A DNA stretch of 64,000 nucleotides from Albifimbria verrucaria (Eukaryota; Ascomycota; Sordariomycetes; Hypocreales; Stachybotryaceae): assembly GCA_020081605.1 (NCBI GenBank), contig JAHREC010000011.1:4340001-4404000 (forward strand), given 5' to 3'. Shown in pieces: positions 11,823 through 24,438 of this stretch. The translations under genes were made by a program, and so were the position numbers. The notes under the pieces are model-generated. The model saw only the letters and a program-made list of their open reading frames with translations, did no database searches and was not told where the DNA came from. Position 1 is the first letter of the stretch; each line of letters opens with the position of its first letter.

Positions 11823-13410
11823 ATGCTGTCCCGAAGCTCCGTTCGGTCGGCGCAGGTACGTGTGCTGTTCTTTTCCTGAGTCTTTTTTCCTGTTGCTGGC
11901 GGGTAGCGACGGGAGTGAGGGAATACGCAGGGAGGTTGGATGCAGCGAAGACGACGACCCGACACGGACCTGCAACGGGCCCAATGGGCAATTGGCGAGG
12001 CTGCTGTGGCATTGGGAAGCTGTTGCGTCGTTGTCGTCTCTGCGGTGCTTTTATCCCGTCTGCCTGGGCTGTGTCGCAATTGAGCGCAGTTGACGTCAGG
12101 AGAAAAAGACGGCTCACCCGTGTGGCATGCATGTCTTGGGCCTGGCGATGCGACAAGACGGACTCCGCCAGCACGCCGTCGTGGAAGCAGCATTGACTCT
12201 TGCATCTGATGTCCGCTCAATAACTAACATGGCTTCTCTCCTCCAGGTCCTGCGCGGCGCCGCCCCGCTGCCACGCGCTCCTTCGCTACCGTCCAGTCCG
12301 ACATCTTCAAGCCCGCCAAGTTCGGTGGCAAGTACACCGTCACCCTCATCCCCGGTGATGGTATCGGTGCCGAGGTCGCCGAGTCGGTCAAGACCGTCTT
12401 CAAGGCCGACAACGTCCCCATCGAGTGGGAGCAGATCGAGGTCTCCGGTCTCGAGGGCGGCCGCACCGAGTCTGCCTTCCGCGAGTCCGTCGCCTCCTGC
12501 GCCGCAACAAGCTCGGCCTCAAGGGTATCCTGCACACCCCATCAGCCGCTCCGGCCACCAGAGCTTCAACGTCGCCATGCGTCAGGAGCTCGACATCTAC
12601 GCCAGCATCAGCTTGATCAAGAACATTCCCGGCTACGAGACCCGCCACAAGGACGTCGACATGTGCATCATCCGTGAGAACACCGAGGGTGAGTACTCTG
12701 GTCTCGAGCACCAGAGCGTTCCCGGCGTCGTCGAGTCGCTCAAGATCATCACCCGCGCCAAGTCGGAGCGTATCGCCAAGTTCGCCTTCGCCTTCGCCCT
12801 CGCCAACGGCCGTTCCAAGGTCACCTGCATCCACAAGGCCAACATCATGAAGCTGGCCGACGGTCTGTTCCGCAGCACCTTCCACCAGACCGCCAAGGAG
12901 TACCCCACCCTCGAGGTCAACGACATGATTGTCGACAACGCCTCCATGCAGGCCGTCTCCCGCCCTCAGCAGTTCGACGTCATGGTCATGCCTAACCTGT
13001 ACGGTGGTATCCTGTCCAACATCGGTGCCGCCCTGGTTGGTGGCCCCGGTATCGTCCCCGGCTGCAACATGGGCCGTGAGGTCGCCGTCTTCGAGCCCGG
13101 TTGCCGTCACGTCGGTCTCGACATCAAGGGCAAGGACCAGGCCAACCCCACCGCCATGATCCTGTCCGGCAGCATGCTGCTGCGCCACCTTGGTCTTGAC
13201 GACCACGCCAACCGCATCTCCAAGGCCATCTACGGCGTCATTGCCGAGGGTAAGTTTACTACCTTTCCTGATTTGCTATCTTGTCTGGCTTGAAACCGAA
13301 ACTAACGGGTATTTCCTCTTAACAGCAAGGTCCGCACCCGCGACATGGGCGGTGAGTCCACCACCCACGAGTTCACCAAGGCCATCCTCGACAAGATGGA
13401 GACTCTGTAA
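11823..13410 (+). CDS. IDH1: Isocitrate dehydrogenase [NAD+] subunit 1, mitochondrial
   Basis: Regulatory subunit of the NAD-dependent TCA-cycle isocitrate dehydrogenase, which converts isocitrate to 2-oxoglutarate in the mitochondrial matrix. Exon 1 (11823-11855) encodes the start of a Ser/Arg-rich transit peptide. A 391-bp intron with a CTAAC branch site follows, and exon 2 starts at 12247. Family blocks include VTLIPGDGIGAEV, IIRENTEGEYSGLEHQ, VMVMPNLYGGILSN and GGPGIVPG. The last intron is 13250-13325, and exon 3 ends at the stop 13408-13410. In exon 2 three apparent -1 shifts (12263-12266, 12496-12497, 12537-12540) make the stretch 12265-12540 read in wrong frames and then restore the frame. 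A fourth missing base is implied at the last acceptor. Very clean codon bias suggests high expression. Confidence 0.92.
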
Positions 13411-14210
13411 ATCTCTTTACGCGTTTGAAAAGGGAGGGGCCGATGGTTCGAAATTCCCGTAACATATATACCTGAACCATGCGGGCCCCTCGCCATGCAC
13501 CACCACCACTACGATAACCCTCGAATACCCCGAACAAGCTTTGGAAACCGACCGACGGCGCAATCTTTGTCTCGTCCCGGATGGATGTTAATGGACATGC
13601 GGTCGAGGAATTAAGAAAACACCATGGGAGGAATGATTATTCGGCTAGAGTTGTGGAGATGTGCGCGGGACAACAGGGGAGGGGGCGAATGAAGGCATGG
13701 CCCTTCAGGGGCAGCTGTTCGATGAGGATGAGATTGTATGTGTAGCCTGGCATCGTTACGAGGAGTATGCTTTTGTCGATTGCATAGATACAATTTTGCA
13801 TGTTACCCACTGCTGGGCACGGCCTCTTATTTGTGAATCATTGAACAAGAAGACTAAGCTTGAGTGTACGTGGTCTAGACCAATTGCCCGTACCAAATGA
13901 AGCATCCACGATATATACTGGACATTTCCGGCGCCTTTCGAGTCTTGGCATGTCAATTGAGACTCCGTGACTGAGCTTGTATGTGTGCCTATCAATGTCA
14001 ACTAGACCAAAGCTGGTTGGTTTAAGCTAACAAGCGAGGTTTCTAGTATGGCTTGGATGCGTGTAAGTGAAGAGTGAGTCAAACAAATGATTTAACCAGC
14101 TTAACTTTTACGTACAGGTAACCAATCCTTGTTGCATTTAAAACCCACCTCTCTCTTTCACTCTTACATACTTCAAGGTCATATTGTCACTCACTCTTCG
14201 TCTCTTCAAG
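13411..14210. other. Intergenic between IDH1 and the aminotransferase
   Basis: No gene is seen. A TTTAAA motif and CT-rich stretch close to 14140-14200 suit the promoter of the downstream aminotransferase. Confidence 0.5.
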
Positions 14211-15491
14211 ATGTCGCTTTCGCAACGAGCTCATGAGCTCTCCAAGCCGGATCCCAGATACCAGTTCTGGGAAGTCTTGCAGGATAACTGGTGCCCAACC
14301 TCCAATGCTGGGGGCATCGTCAACCTGGGAGTCGCTGAGAACCGCCTGATGCTAGACACGATCTCGGCGCACATCCACAAGCACATGCAGCTGCCACCGG
14401 AGGCGCTTTACTTATGGCGATGGTGGGAAGCGACTGAAGAGCGTGCTGGCGCGGTTCCTCGGCAGACAGCTTCAGGCACTTACGCCTATTGAGCCGAGGC
14501 ATATCGCCGTCACGAATGGGTGCAGCTCTGCGATTGAGCATCTGTCTTGGGCGCTGGCGAACCCAGGAGATGTGTTTCTGTTGGGCAAGCCGTACTATGC
14601 CACCTTTTTGATGACGTTACGCTGCGTATGGGGACGGTGCTTGAAACGGTGGACTTTAATGGGCTGGATCCTTTGGGCATCGACGCGGTCAAGAAGTACG
14701 AGGACAAGATCCTCGAGGTGCAGAGGCAAGGGAAAAGGGTGGCAGGTCTCATTATCGCGAACCCGCACAACCCACTGGGGAGATGCTACCCTCGTGAGGT
14801 GATTGTTGCGTTGCTCCAGCTGTGCCAGCGCCATGGGATTCACTACATCAGCGATGAGATATACGCATTATCTACGTTTGTCAATACGGTCGACAAGTTC
14901 CCGGCTCCGGTGCCATTTGAGTCTTGCCTCTCCATCCCACTGGAAGGCATCATCGACCCCGGCCTTGTCCACGTCGTCTGGGGCATCTCGAAGGACTTTG
15001 GCGCCAATGGGCTGCGCCTAGGCGCTATCGTCTCCCAGAACAATCCCAGGCTGCACGCGGCGATGGGGCCGGTTGCGCTGTACAGCTCCGTCTCGTCCAT
15101 GTCGGAACATGTTACGGCTAACTTTCTAGATGACGATGACTGGGTCGAGGCTTTCGTGCGTGAGAATCAAAGGAAACTGGCACAGAAACACGAGCGAGTT
15201 GCGACGTGGGCGCGGGAGCACGGTATTGAGTATGCACCGGGAGTTTCGGCGGCGTTCTTCCTCTGGGTGAATCTGGGTACGGCGTACCGCAAGACGCATC
15301 CGCTCTGTGAGGAGGATGGTGTTGATCAAGCCGTTGCAGACGCTCTGCTCGAGCAAAAGGTCTTCTTGGCGGCAGGTGTGAAGTTTGGTTCCGAGGAGCG
15401 CGGGTGGTTTAGGATTGTCTTCTCCCATCCGTCAGACTATCTAGAAGAGGGCTTATCGCGCATCGTCGCCGCGATCGGAGCCAAGCCATGA
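14211..15491 (+). CDS. PLP-dependent class I/II aminotransferase, ACC-synthase-like
   Basis: Fold-type I PLP enzyme closest in motif pattern to 1-aminocyclopropane-1-carboxylate synthase-like aminotransferases. Visible landmarks are the N-terminal NLGVAENRLMLD block, TNGCSSAIEHLSWALANPGD, the GLIIANPHNPLGR motif with the PLP-contacting Asn, YISDEIYALS with the PLP-binding Asp, and WGISKDFGANGLRLG containing the Schiff-base Lys. The ATG at 14211 follows a CT-rich leader. Two frame breaks occur: near the TTT at 14407-14409 (one extra base, or two missing) and at the T-run 14605-14609 (one missing). The two cancel. No intron is needed. Whether it makes ACC or simply transaminates cannot be decided from the sequence. 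Confidence 0.82.
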
Positions 15492-16168
15492 GATGGAGCT
15501 GCTTCTGCCCCATCATGATAGCTCTCACGGGGTTCTCTCCATTCAGCAGTGGAGTTTCCATCACGCGCTACACAGCGACAGTGGGTAACGAGATACTGTA
15601 CTGATTGGGGGAGCTGCTCGTCCGTAGGATGCTCGAGTTGCCCGCGGATTGGATCCACAGACTGTCTCTGAGAGGGCGCCACGACGCTAGATCTAGCCAT
15701 TGAGCTCGTTGCAGAAGGCATCCTTACTTAGAGCGGTTTAGTTGCGGCGAGTTCCCCGCAATATGTGTGTCTGAGACTATTTGCAGCCCAGTGTTTCTTC
15801 AGGACGGGTTTGTTTCAGCGCAACTTGCCCGCGGGAAACTGGTTGGAAAGCTGGGCTTATCTGAGACGTGTTGGTTCGCAAATGGATGGTCTTCACAGAG
15901 TTCTTATAGAATATCCACTACACATCATGTATTGTTAGTATCGTAGATCAATAAGGACGGGTTTTGCCGCGGAAAACACAACGTCTTCAACACTGCCCAT
16001 CCATGTACAGTACTGTTCAGCTGAAATGCCCAATGTCCTGTCCGATGTGACCTCTCGTGGGGCCGCCGTGAGCGCTATAAATTGCACGCTGGGTCGGGGT
16101 CCAGCTTCCATTGTTGACATTTCGACTGCTCGACACTTTCTCCAACACAGCGATAGGACTAACTCATC
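15492..16168. other. Intergenic between aminotransferase and threonine aldolase
   Basis: No gene is supported. The distal part contains the promoter of the threonine aldolase gene, including a CTATAAAT-like TATA motif near 16075. Confidence 0.5.
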
Positions 16169-17459
16169 ATGGCTGGAAGCGAAGAATCCCTCATCAGCCC
16201 CAGAATGGGAGCCAAGCTGAAGGCGGCCACGGATAAGGCGTCTCGCGATTTTCGCTCAGATGTCATGACCGTTCCGACTGAGTCCATGATGGAGGTGAGA
16301 CGCCTCTGTTAGACTATGCGTGGGCTCTGCTAACCGACAAGGCGATATTCGACGCCTCCTTCAACGATGACATTTACGACACTGATGGTGATCCGTCTGT
16401 GAAGGCGTTGGAGCAGAAGATCATCGATTTGACCGGCAAGGAGGCCGCTCTGTGGGTTGTGTCGGGCACGCAGGGCAACCAGGTCTGTCTGCGCACGCAC
16501 CTGACCCAGCCGCCTCATACGGTGCTGCTGGACCACCGCGCGCATATCTATGCGTGGGAGTCTGGAGCTCTGCCGGTCATGTCGCAGGCTTCGGTCACGA
16601 CGGTGCACCCAAAGAACGGGGTGCATCTTACTCTGGAAGACGTCAAGGCAAACATGATCGCTGATGACAACAGTGCGTGGTATCAATACTAAGTCATGTG
16701 AAGAAAAGGGTTAATTTGTTATCAGTTCACTTCCCTCCAACTCGAGTTGTTGCACTTGAGAATACTATGAGTGGCACTATTCTTCCCTTAGCAGAGGCGC
16801 AAGCCATTTCGAAGTTTGTACGATCCTACCCAGTGCCAGAGGGACAGCAACCGGTGAGGATGCACTGCGATGCCGCACGAGTTTTCGACGGTGTGGTCGG
16901 CGAAGGTGTCTCGCTCAAAGACTACGCCGCCTGCTTCGACAGCATGTCGCTTTGCATGTCTAAGGGTGTTGGCGCGCCCATGGGCAGCGTTATCGTGGGC
17001 ACGAAGGCCTTCATCGCCCGCGCCAAGTACTACCGCAAAATGTTCGGCGGCGGAACCCGCCAGCCCGGCATGATGGCCGCGGCCGCGAGTGCAGCGCTGG
17101 ACTACTCCCTACCGCGGCTCGCGCAGGTACATGCCCTGGCCAAGACGACGGCTGGCAAGCTGCAAGAGCTGGGGTATAAGTTTGTCTTGCCGGTGCAGAC
17201 GAACATGATAGTGCTGGACTTGGCGAGCGTAGATATCCCGGGGTCTGCGTTTGTGGATTATTGCGCCAGGAGGAACATTGTCGTGTTCCCGAACGGACGG
17301 CTAGTCTTCCATCATCAAAACACGGAGGAAGTTGCGCGAGATCTGGTGGAGTGTTTGACGGAGTTGATGGATGATAAGAAGAAGGGTGTTTCGCTCAGCG
17401 ATCGGGAAGTGAACGGGGATGTTCGTGAGGGAAAGATGCGTAGACATGCTATTGTATAA
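16169..17459 (+). CDS. GLY1: Low-specificity L-threonine aldolase
   Basis: PLP enzyme cleaving L-threonine/allo-threonine to glycine and acetaldehyde. Three exons: 16169-16294, 16342-16672 and 16726-17459. The introns are 47 and 53 bp, the first with a CTAAC branch site. The protein carries the family start FRSDVMTVPTESMM, DDIYDTDGDPSVKALE, HIYAWESGA, the RMHCDAARVF block with the cofactor-binding Asp, and SLCMSKGVGAPMGSV with the PLP lysine. It is one of the few long genes here with no apparent frameshift. It lies 0.7 kb downstream of an aminotransferase in the same orientation. The enzyme family is secure; the gene symbol follows the yeast orthologue. Confidence 0.92.
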
Positions 17460-18030
17460 ATATGTCAGGTATCTGCACATAGACTATCCAGTTTGACTGG
17501 TGAAGAATCAAGACGCCATGTGTTGATTAGACATGTCAAGGTGGAATCATGAAACCTTGGTGAGCCATTGAGCGAGTCTTGGTCAACTAAGATACTGTAG
17601 AGCAGTACAGTAACATGTCCTTGACATTAGCTTAAGCCCTTATATTCCTATAACAGGTTTGCTTATGAGATTTGTGCTTCGAAAAAGCTGACGACCATTA
17701 AATGGGGCCAGATATTCTTCCAGTATCATCTCGCTGTGGTTGATCATACATTCTGGCGGCTCATTAGTTAGGAAGCTGCAAACTGCGAGGAGCTTGGTTA
17801 TAATCATATAAGCGTATCTATCCTTGTGCACAACAGCCATGTATAATTGGACTAACACGCTTGATGCTCACTCAAGTAAGCTTTTTCTAGACTGTTCTTA
17901 CTTTTGAACCTGTTATCATAACATTCTTTTACTCCAGTGGCTTGGATAGCACATATCCAGCGATGCTTTTACAACCCGTCTAAAGATGCCATTTCACGTT
18001 AGATCACCCATAACCTTTTCCCACTGCCAT
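17460..18030. other. Convergent intergenic space (threonine aldolase / LYS4)
   Basis: Two genes converge on this stretch, so it should hold both 3' UTRs and polyadenylation signals. No coding feature is seen. Confidence 0.5.
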
Positions 18031-20612
18031 CTATTGGGCAGACTTTGCAAGCTCGTGCTTGACCCATCCTACCAAACCGCCCTTGGCGATAATCTCCTGC
18101 AGATTCTCCGAAAACTCTCCAACCTTTTCCTCCCAGCGCTCCCCGTTCTCGCCCTCCTGCACCTCAATAACACTGCGGGTAATATCCCATGTCAGGGTCC
18201 AGCCTGTGCGTCGGGTAGGGATCTTGTCTGCAAAAACCGCACGGAGACGCTCCACCAACCGCGGCAGTTCTAGACAAGGCAGCGCATTGTTGATACCGTT
18301 TCGGACAAAGATGTTGGAGAAGCTGCCGGCTACGACAAGCGGGATTTGTCTTGCCAGAAGGGCTGTTGCGGCTTGCTCTCTTGAGGAACCGCATCCAAAG
18401 TTGAATCCCGAGACGAGGATATCGTTGGGCTTTGTGATGGACCTGAACTCAGGGTCGTAATTCTCCATGCATACGCGGGCCATGCCTTCCTGGGTGATAT
18501 CGTCCTGGTACGTGTACTTGCCAGCATACACGTTGTCGGTGTCCAAGTTGTCGGCATCGGCAAATACAATCTCACCGCTTATCTTCGTAGGGAAACCCGG
18601 AAGGATCTTTGTGGATGCCTGAGAAGCACCATCACCGGCAGGGGCGGTCGTCTCGACCCTATCGACGAGAGACTCGAGCTGCTCGAGGGCGCTGCCGAGC
18701 TCACTTCCGATGGTGGCAGGTTCTCCGGTGCCGTAACCGTATTGTACGCCAGAGTAATCCTCAGGCACCTCATAAACGCCGGGGCCGGAAATGACACCGT
18801 TTAGAACGCTTGCAGCGACAACCTCGGGGCTAGAAAGATACGCATGCGCAACTTCTGGCCGTCAGTACTCTAAATCCCACAAATGTAAAAGAAGTGGTAC
18901 AGGATGAACTCACGTCTTGACCCGAGACGGCCCTTGAAGTTTCGGTTTGAGGCCGAAATCCCCACCTCACCATCCTCGAGTAAGCCAGTGCCCTGCGTAA
19001 CATCGGTCAACACATTTTCCACACAAGGAGCGGTGGCTACTTACCAGTCCGATGCATGGACCGCATGATGGTGGGAGTACAGTAGCTCCAGCCTCAACCA
19101 AGGTCTGCCAGCTACCTTCATCCTCGGCTATGGCCTGCTCTCGAGCTGAAGCTGCTGCAATATAAAGCTTGACACCATCTGCGATCTTAGGAATCTTGCC
19201 ACCGTTGGCCTCGGCAGCATCCTGGAACACTTTGGCGGCGGCCTTCAGATCTGAGCTTCGCGAGTTGGTACAGCTCACAATATACCCCTGTGTACCTTGA
19301 TGTTCTTCGAGGCAAGATCATGTAGTGGTGTTGAGATTTTGACAGAGTTGGGTCCGGAAATGTAAGGCGACAAGGTAGAGAGGTCAAGGTAGAGCTTCTT
19401 TGCATACTGTGCTCCGGGGTCGGCTCGAAGAGGGTTAGCAAAGAGTTCATCGACCTTTTTGTGCGTAATCCGTTGCCGAGTTGTCCGATCCTCCACCATT
19501 GCTGCCTCTGTAGCCTTGTGCCGGAGCCAACGCTCCAGTGTTTTGTCTATCGGGAACTATGCATGAATCTGTTAGACGAGGAGCCTGCACATACGAATTG
19601 AGGATCGAGCAGGTGGCATACCATCGCAGACGTAGCAGACCACTCAGTTGACATGTTGCTAATTGTCAACCTGTCATCGACAGGGATACTAGCCATAGTT
19701 TCCTCTGATCCCACGAATTCGACACTGTGGTTCAACACATCCAGAGGAAGAGTCCACAAAGTGCAACGATAACATCCTTGCCGCGAACGCCTGGAGGCAG
19801 CGTACCAAGCAGATTAACCTGTACTACTGGGGACACTGGAACCAGCTCTTTCCGGTAGCGAAGATTCCAGCCGCGTCAGTCCTGACCAAGGCAACACCCA
19901 AGCTTCCCAGAGCTCCGTACATGTTACTGTGACTGTCGGACCCAACGCACAGGGTTCCTGGCCAAACGAATAGCTCTTCAACCTATCCCTCGGTTAGCAA
20001 ACTGAAGATGCCCAGTAAGGCAAAGGGGCTTACCATGATTTGGTGACCGATGCCGTGACCTGCGGGGAAAAAGTTGACACCATGCTTCTTGGCAAACTCT
20101 TGGATTTGCTCATACTTCTTCACATTGCTGGGGCTCTTGTTCTGTACATCATGGTCGAGGGCAAAGACAAGCTGAGAGGGATCCTTGATCTTGGTAGCAC
20201 CGGTCGACATGAACCTCATGGCCACGGGCCAGGTATTATCATGGGTGAGACATCTGTGAGGCTGGATCTGAACGTAGTCACCGGTTCGGACGACCTTGCC
20301 TTCGGGAAGACCGACGGAGTAGCGTTGTAGGATCTTCTCGGTCAAGGTTTGGGGTTCTTGACGGGTGGTATATTGGAGAAGGCGGACCCCGGCGTTTGAA
20401 CAGGCGATACATTCGCACGAGAGGAGGCCGAGGTGGTCAGGGAACGGCGAATCGAGGATTGGTGGCATAGTGGGCGTACTAGAAAGCGACTCGACGTACG
20501 GTAACTCGCGTGTAATCGAGCCACACGGGCGATGGCGACCTACAAGAAAGAGATCAGTCTCTAGCCGACATGGGTGGAGCGCAAGGTAATTTCTCACAGC
20601 TCTACACGCCAT
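18031..20612 (-). CDS. LYS4: Homoaconitase, mitochondrial (lysine biosynthesis)
   Basis: [4Fe-4S] hydro-lyase of the fungal alpha-aminoadipate pathway. It acts on the homocitrate/homoaconitate/homoisocitrate steps in mitochondria. A basic, Ser/Arg-rich transit peptide precedes the aconitase domain. Cluster ligands are visible in SCTNSR (~19270) and CGPCIGL (~19050). The swivel domain carries [34 protein letters not shown] and the homoaconitase block [18 protein letters not shown]. Five introns fit: 20540-20597, 19983-20033, 19557-19621, 18993-19044 and 18855-18913. Exon 1 is only 15 nt. Four apparent -1 shifts interrupt the frame, at 20351-20354, 19829-19832, ~19741-19752 and 19285-19288 (plus-strand coordinates of the runs). 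KYTYQDD and the spacing distinguish it from aconitase and isopropylmalate isomerase. Confidence 0.9.
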
Positions 20613-21367
20613 TGCGTATCAAGCACAGACGGCAACTCTGCAGCAATGATCGTGGCAAGAAATAAGAATAAAAAGACAGAAGAGAGGAGAAGAGGTTGTC
20701 ACTGATGCTCCGTGACTGCAACCGAAACGCGGGGCCGACACCGGAGCCCTGGGACCAATCATGTCGGTCAATTCGTCAGCGACTGCAGGTACGTGACTAC
20801 ACGCTATTAATGGCGTCTTTAACCCTGGATGGCACTCCCAGGGACAGATATTCCTCACAAATTTGTCACTCGTTACGTCTTGAGTGGTGCAATCGATGAC
20901 GTGAGGAAATCTGCCCAAGTCTCTCAGCGGCCTTCAGAGAGTTGTGGTAAGTACAAGACTTGGCGCCAAAGGATAAGCACGATATCAGCTGGAAAGAGAT
21001 CTGCCACGAGATGGCCGGGCCAGCAAGTGTCCAACTATTCTCTATCATCGCAGTCCAGAATATTCAGGCCAAGACATGATCAATGAACGGACTAAGAGTC
21101 TATCAAGTCATTCAAACAATAAGTCTGCCTCTTGACAGTCTGCTAGATTAGGCAGACTTTTAAGGTATAACTCTATATTCGGATGAGAAAAGAAGTCCTG
21201 GAGAATCGTTACACCTAATATAGAGGCAAGGATATTAGAACGTGTGATTTGTTTGAATGAATTTTAAGTGTATAGAAGGAACAGCTATGCTAGCTGCCTC
21301 ATTCTATCATGTAATAGCATGGTTATACCCAATTTAGAACCATTCAGCTTATTATAACCAATCCCCT
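20613..21367. other. LYS4 promoter side grading into AT-rich DNA
   Basis: No gene is seen. Base composition drops from ordinary to AT-rich going right. A perfect 10-bp inverted repeat lies at 21121-21130 / 21150-21159. Confidence 0.5.
21121..21159. repeat. 10-bp inverted repeat (hairpin)
   Basis: AAGTCTGCCT at 21121-21130 is exactly complementary to AGGCAGACTT at 21150-21159, giving a 10-bp stem with a 19-nt loop. It lies just outside the transposon-like element and may be a remnant of another small element or chance. Confidence 0.55.
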
Positions 21368-21395
21368 TAGGTATACGAGGGGCACATCTACATAA
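21368..21395 (+). repeat. Left terminal inverted repeat
   Basis: The inner 19 bases are identical in inverted orientation to 24439-24457. The outer 9 differ at three positions. The site starts with TA, the presumed target dinucleotide. Confidence 0.8.
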
Positions 21396-22864
21396 AAACC
21401 CGCAATATCTTAATTAATATATCGGTATATAAAATAACTTAAAAAATTCTCCATAGCTAGCTAGCTAGGTATTTAATTTATTTAATATATATATTATAGA
21501 TATTATACCTATTAAGAAGGTTAGATAAAGTAGCTATTATAGATAAAAGCCTAAATAAAAGCCTAGTTAGACTATAAGATTAGCTAGATATTTAATATTA
21601 ATATAGATATTTAATAATTAATGGGATTAAGCTATAAATAATATTTTTTAGCTAAATATAAAGCCTATAGATATTATTAATAATTAATTTAAATTATTTA
21701 ATATTTTAGATTATAATTTCCTTATTAAATAGTTATTTTTATTAATATTTTTATAGTTATTTAAGATTTTTTTATTAAAATATATAATTAAATAATAAAT
21801 TAATTATTTAAATTAAGCTATAGTAGCTATACTTAAACTAGCTAAAAGAAATTAGGATAATTATTAAAGCTTTATAAATATTAATAAAATCTATTTATAA
21901 ATAAGGATTTAAATTTATATAACTTTATATAAGGATTTTTAATATAAAAATCTTTAAAAGGCTTTTATAATTAATAAATTTAATTTAATTTATTTAATTA
22001 ATTAATTTATTTTATTATAAAAATAATTTTATATTTATAATCTAGATATAATAATCAGGGTTATTCTATACTATTTAATAGGTATAGGGTAAGTAAGATT
22101 GAGTAGTTATCCTTAAATAAATAAATAAGGCTTACTTTAACTTAAAGCAATATTATATAGTTATCACTAGTCAGGTAAGTTACCTTTAGAACTCAGGTTA
22201 AGGGTAGCTTAGCGACTATATATTATTAATAGCTAGTAGTCTTCTAGTTAATAACCAGAAGAAAACTCCTATCTATATACTGTTTATTTTAGTTTAGGAG
22301 CGAGCCTATGCTTCCTTGCTCCTGGAGCGATATTGGTTTTTATTGCTCCTGGGAGTAATATTTTATTTATTCGCTCTTAGTTTAATTAGTAAATTTTATT
22401 AATTTATATTCTAGAGTCTTTATTTAGGTTTATTATATTAATATATTAATTATATTAATTGCTCTTGCATAGTATATTCTTGTTATTGTCTATTAACTTG
22501 ATATTATATACAGATTCCTTCTGTGCCCTTATTTTATTATTCTAAGAGATTTATTCTCCGTATTTTTTTAGTAGACTGGGAATTCTTATTTATAAGGTTT
22601 CCTATAGTATATACTTCCGTATTTATTATAGCTAGGTAGAGGGTAAGGTATATAGTCTTTAGTTATCCTATGGATCTAGGTTAGTCTATTCCAATATGTT
22701 TTAGGCATTATATCAGCATGGATTATAATACTAGATTATATTAAAATAAAAACCTTAGCTTTTTTAATAAAATTAATAAATAATTTAATTATATAATAAA
22801 AATTATTATTTTTATTATTTAAATTAATAATATTATTATAATAAATAAAAAAATTATTAACTTT

Positions 22865-22936
22865 AAAGGATAATTTTATTATAAAATAATTATTAAAAAT
22901 AAAGGATAATTTTATTATAAAATAATTATTAAAAAT
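22865..22936. repeat. Perfect 36-bp tandem duplication
   Basis: Two adjacent identical 36-bp units (22865-22900 and 22901-22936), each beginning AAAGGATAATTTTATTATAA, lie inside the AT-rich element. Identity despite heavy RIP elsewhere implies duplication after mutation. Confidence 0.8.
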
Positions 22937-23084
22937 AAATTAATATTTATAGGGTTTAAGGTTTAAGCTTTAATAGCTTAAGGATATTTTTTTATAGTTT
23001 TAATATTTATTTAAATTATAATTTAAATTTATTAATTTTTTATTAATAAATCTTTAATCTTTAATTAATATTCAAGCTTTAAAT

Positions 23085-23145
23085 AATAGCTTATTAAATA
23101 ATAATTTATTAAATAATAATTTATTAAATAATAGCTTATTAAATA
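23085..23145. repeat. Short AT-rich tandem repeats
   Basis: About four copies of a ~17-bp unit resembling TTATTAAATAATAATTT alternate with a GCTTATTAAATAAT variant within the RIP-like element. Confidence 0.6.
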
Positions 23146-24438
23146 ATATTATATATAAATCTTTATTTAAGGATTTAAATAATAAGAGCCTTAAGCTAGA
23201 ATCTAAGCCTAGGCTCTTAAATAAGCTATTTAATAAATTAGCTATTAAGTTAATAAAGAATATAATAATAAATTAATTAATTAAATTATTATTATTAAAC
23301 CTAATTTAAATTATTATTATAGCTTTAATAAATAAGCTATTTATTAAAATATATTATATTATTATAAATAATCTTTTTTATTATTAAATCTATTTAAAGC
23401 CTTCAAAATTATAAGGATTAAGGCTATAGAAACCTACTATATAAGCTATAGGCTATATTATTATATAGCTAACCTTAAGGAAATTAATAAAAAGAATAAT
23501 TAAAGTAAATCTAAGGCTAGCTTAAGGCCTAGCCTATACTTAATAATAAAATTAATAGGAAAATCAGGGCTCTAGTTAATTATAGCTATAATTAGCTAAT
23601 TAACTAATTAATTAACTAACTTAAAAATTAATTAAATAGCTTAAAAATAATATTTTAATATTATTTTTATTTATAGTTTATATAGACTATAAGATTATTA
23701 TATAAAAAAAAATTAATTTAATATAATTATATAATTATTAAATTAAATAAAAATTTAATTAAATATTTATTTTATAATTATATTTTTATTAATAACTATT
23801 AATTATAATAATTAAATAAATAATATAAATAAAATTAATTATTTAAGATTAATTATATAATTTAAATATTATTAATATTAAAGCCTAGCTTAAGCCTTAA
23901 CTTAAAATTTCCTTCTTTTAATTATCCTTATAAATAATTTTATTTTATAGCTTTAAAAATAACTAAGCTAAAAACCCTATAAATTATAAAATTAATAGCT
24001 TTAAGCCTTATTTAATAATATCTTTAAGATCTATAATAAAGCTAATTAATTAAAAAAATATATATATTTAAGAATATAATTATCCTAATTAAATAATATT
24101 AACTAAGCCCTAGAGATTAAGGAAGATATTAAGCTTATTAAGGCCTCCAGATTAATAGCCCTTATAATCAGAGCTTTTAATATCTTAAAAAGCCAGGCTT
24201 ATTATAATAGCTAAATATGAATAATATTAATAGCCAGGCTTAGCTATAATTAGGGTATCCTAATAAATAAAGGCCCCAGAAAGCTCAGAAGGATATAAGG
24301 CTAAGGTAGGGTTGCTTAATATATAATATAGCTTTTTATAAAAAGTCTAAATACTAGGACTTCTATTACCAGCTAATTTGCTAGCTAGCTAATATTATTA
24401 GTTTTTTCCCGGTTTTAATTGGATCAGATCCATGTCCA

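Noticed and set aside
11669..12220. 183-codon minus-strand frame over the IDH1 promoter and intron 1
   Set aside because: Arises from the purine-rich complement of a pyrimidine-rich leader; no motifs, and it conflicts with the IDH1 exon/intron structure.
12400..13206. 268-codon open frame on the minus strand
   Set aside because: It is antisense to IDH1 exon 2. The GC3-biased codons of the real gene create the frame, and the translation is Val/Gly/Asp-rich without motifs.
21400..24430. Possible genes or CRISPR-like repeats in the AT-rich block
   Set aside because: Stops are frequent in every frame and the repeats are simple AT-slippage products; the RIP explanation is sufficient.
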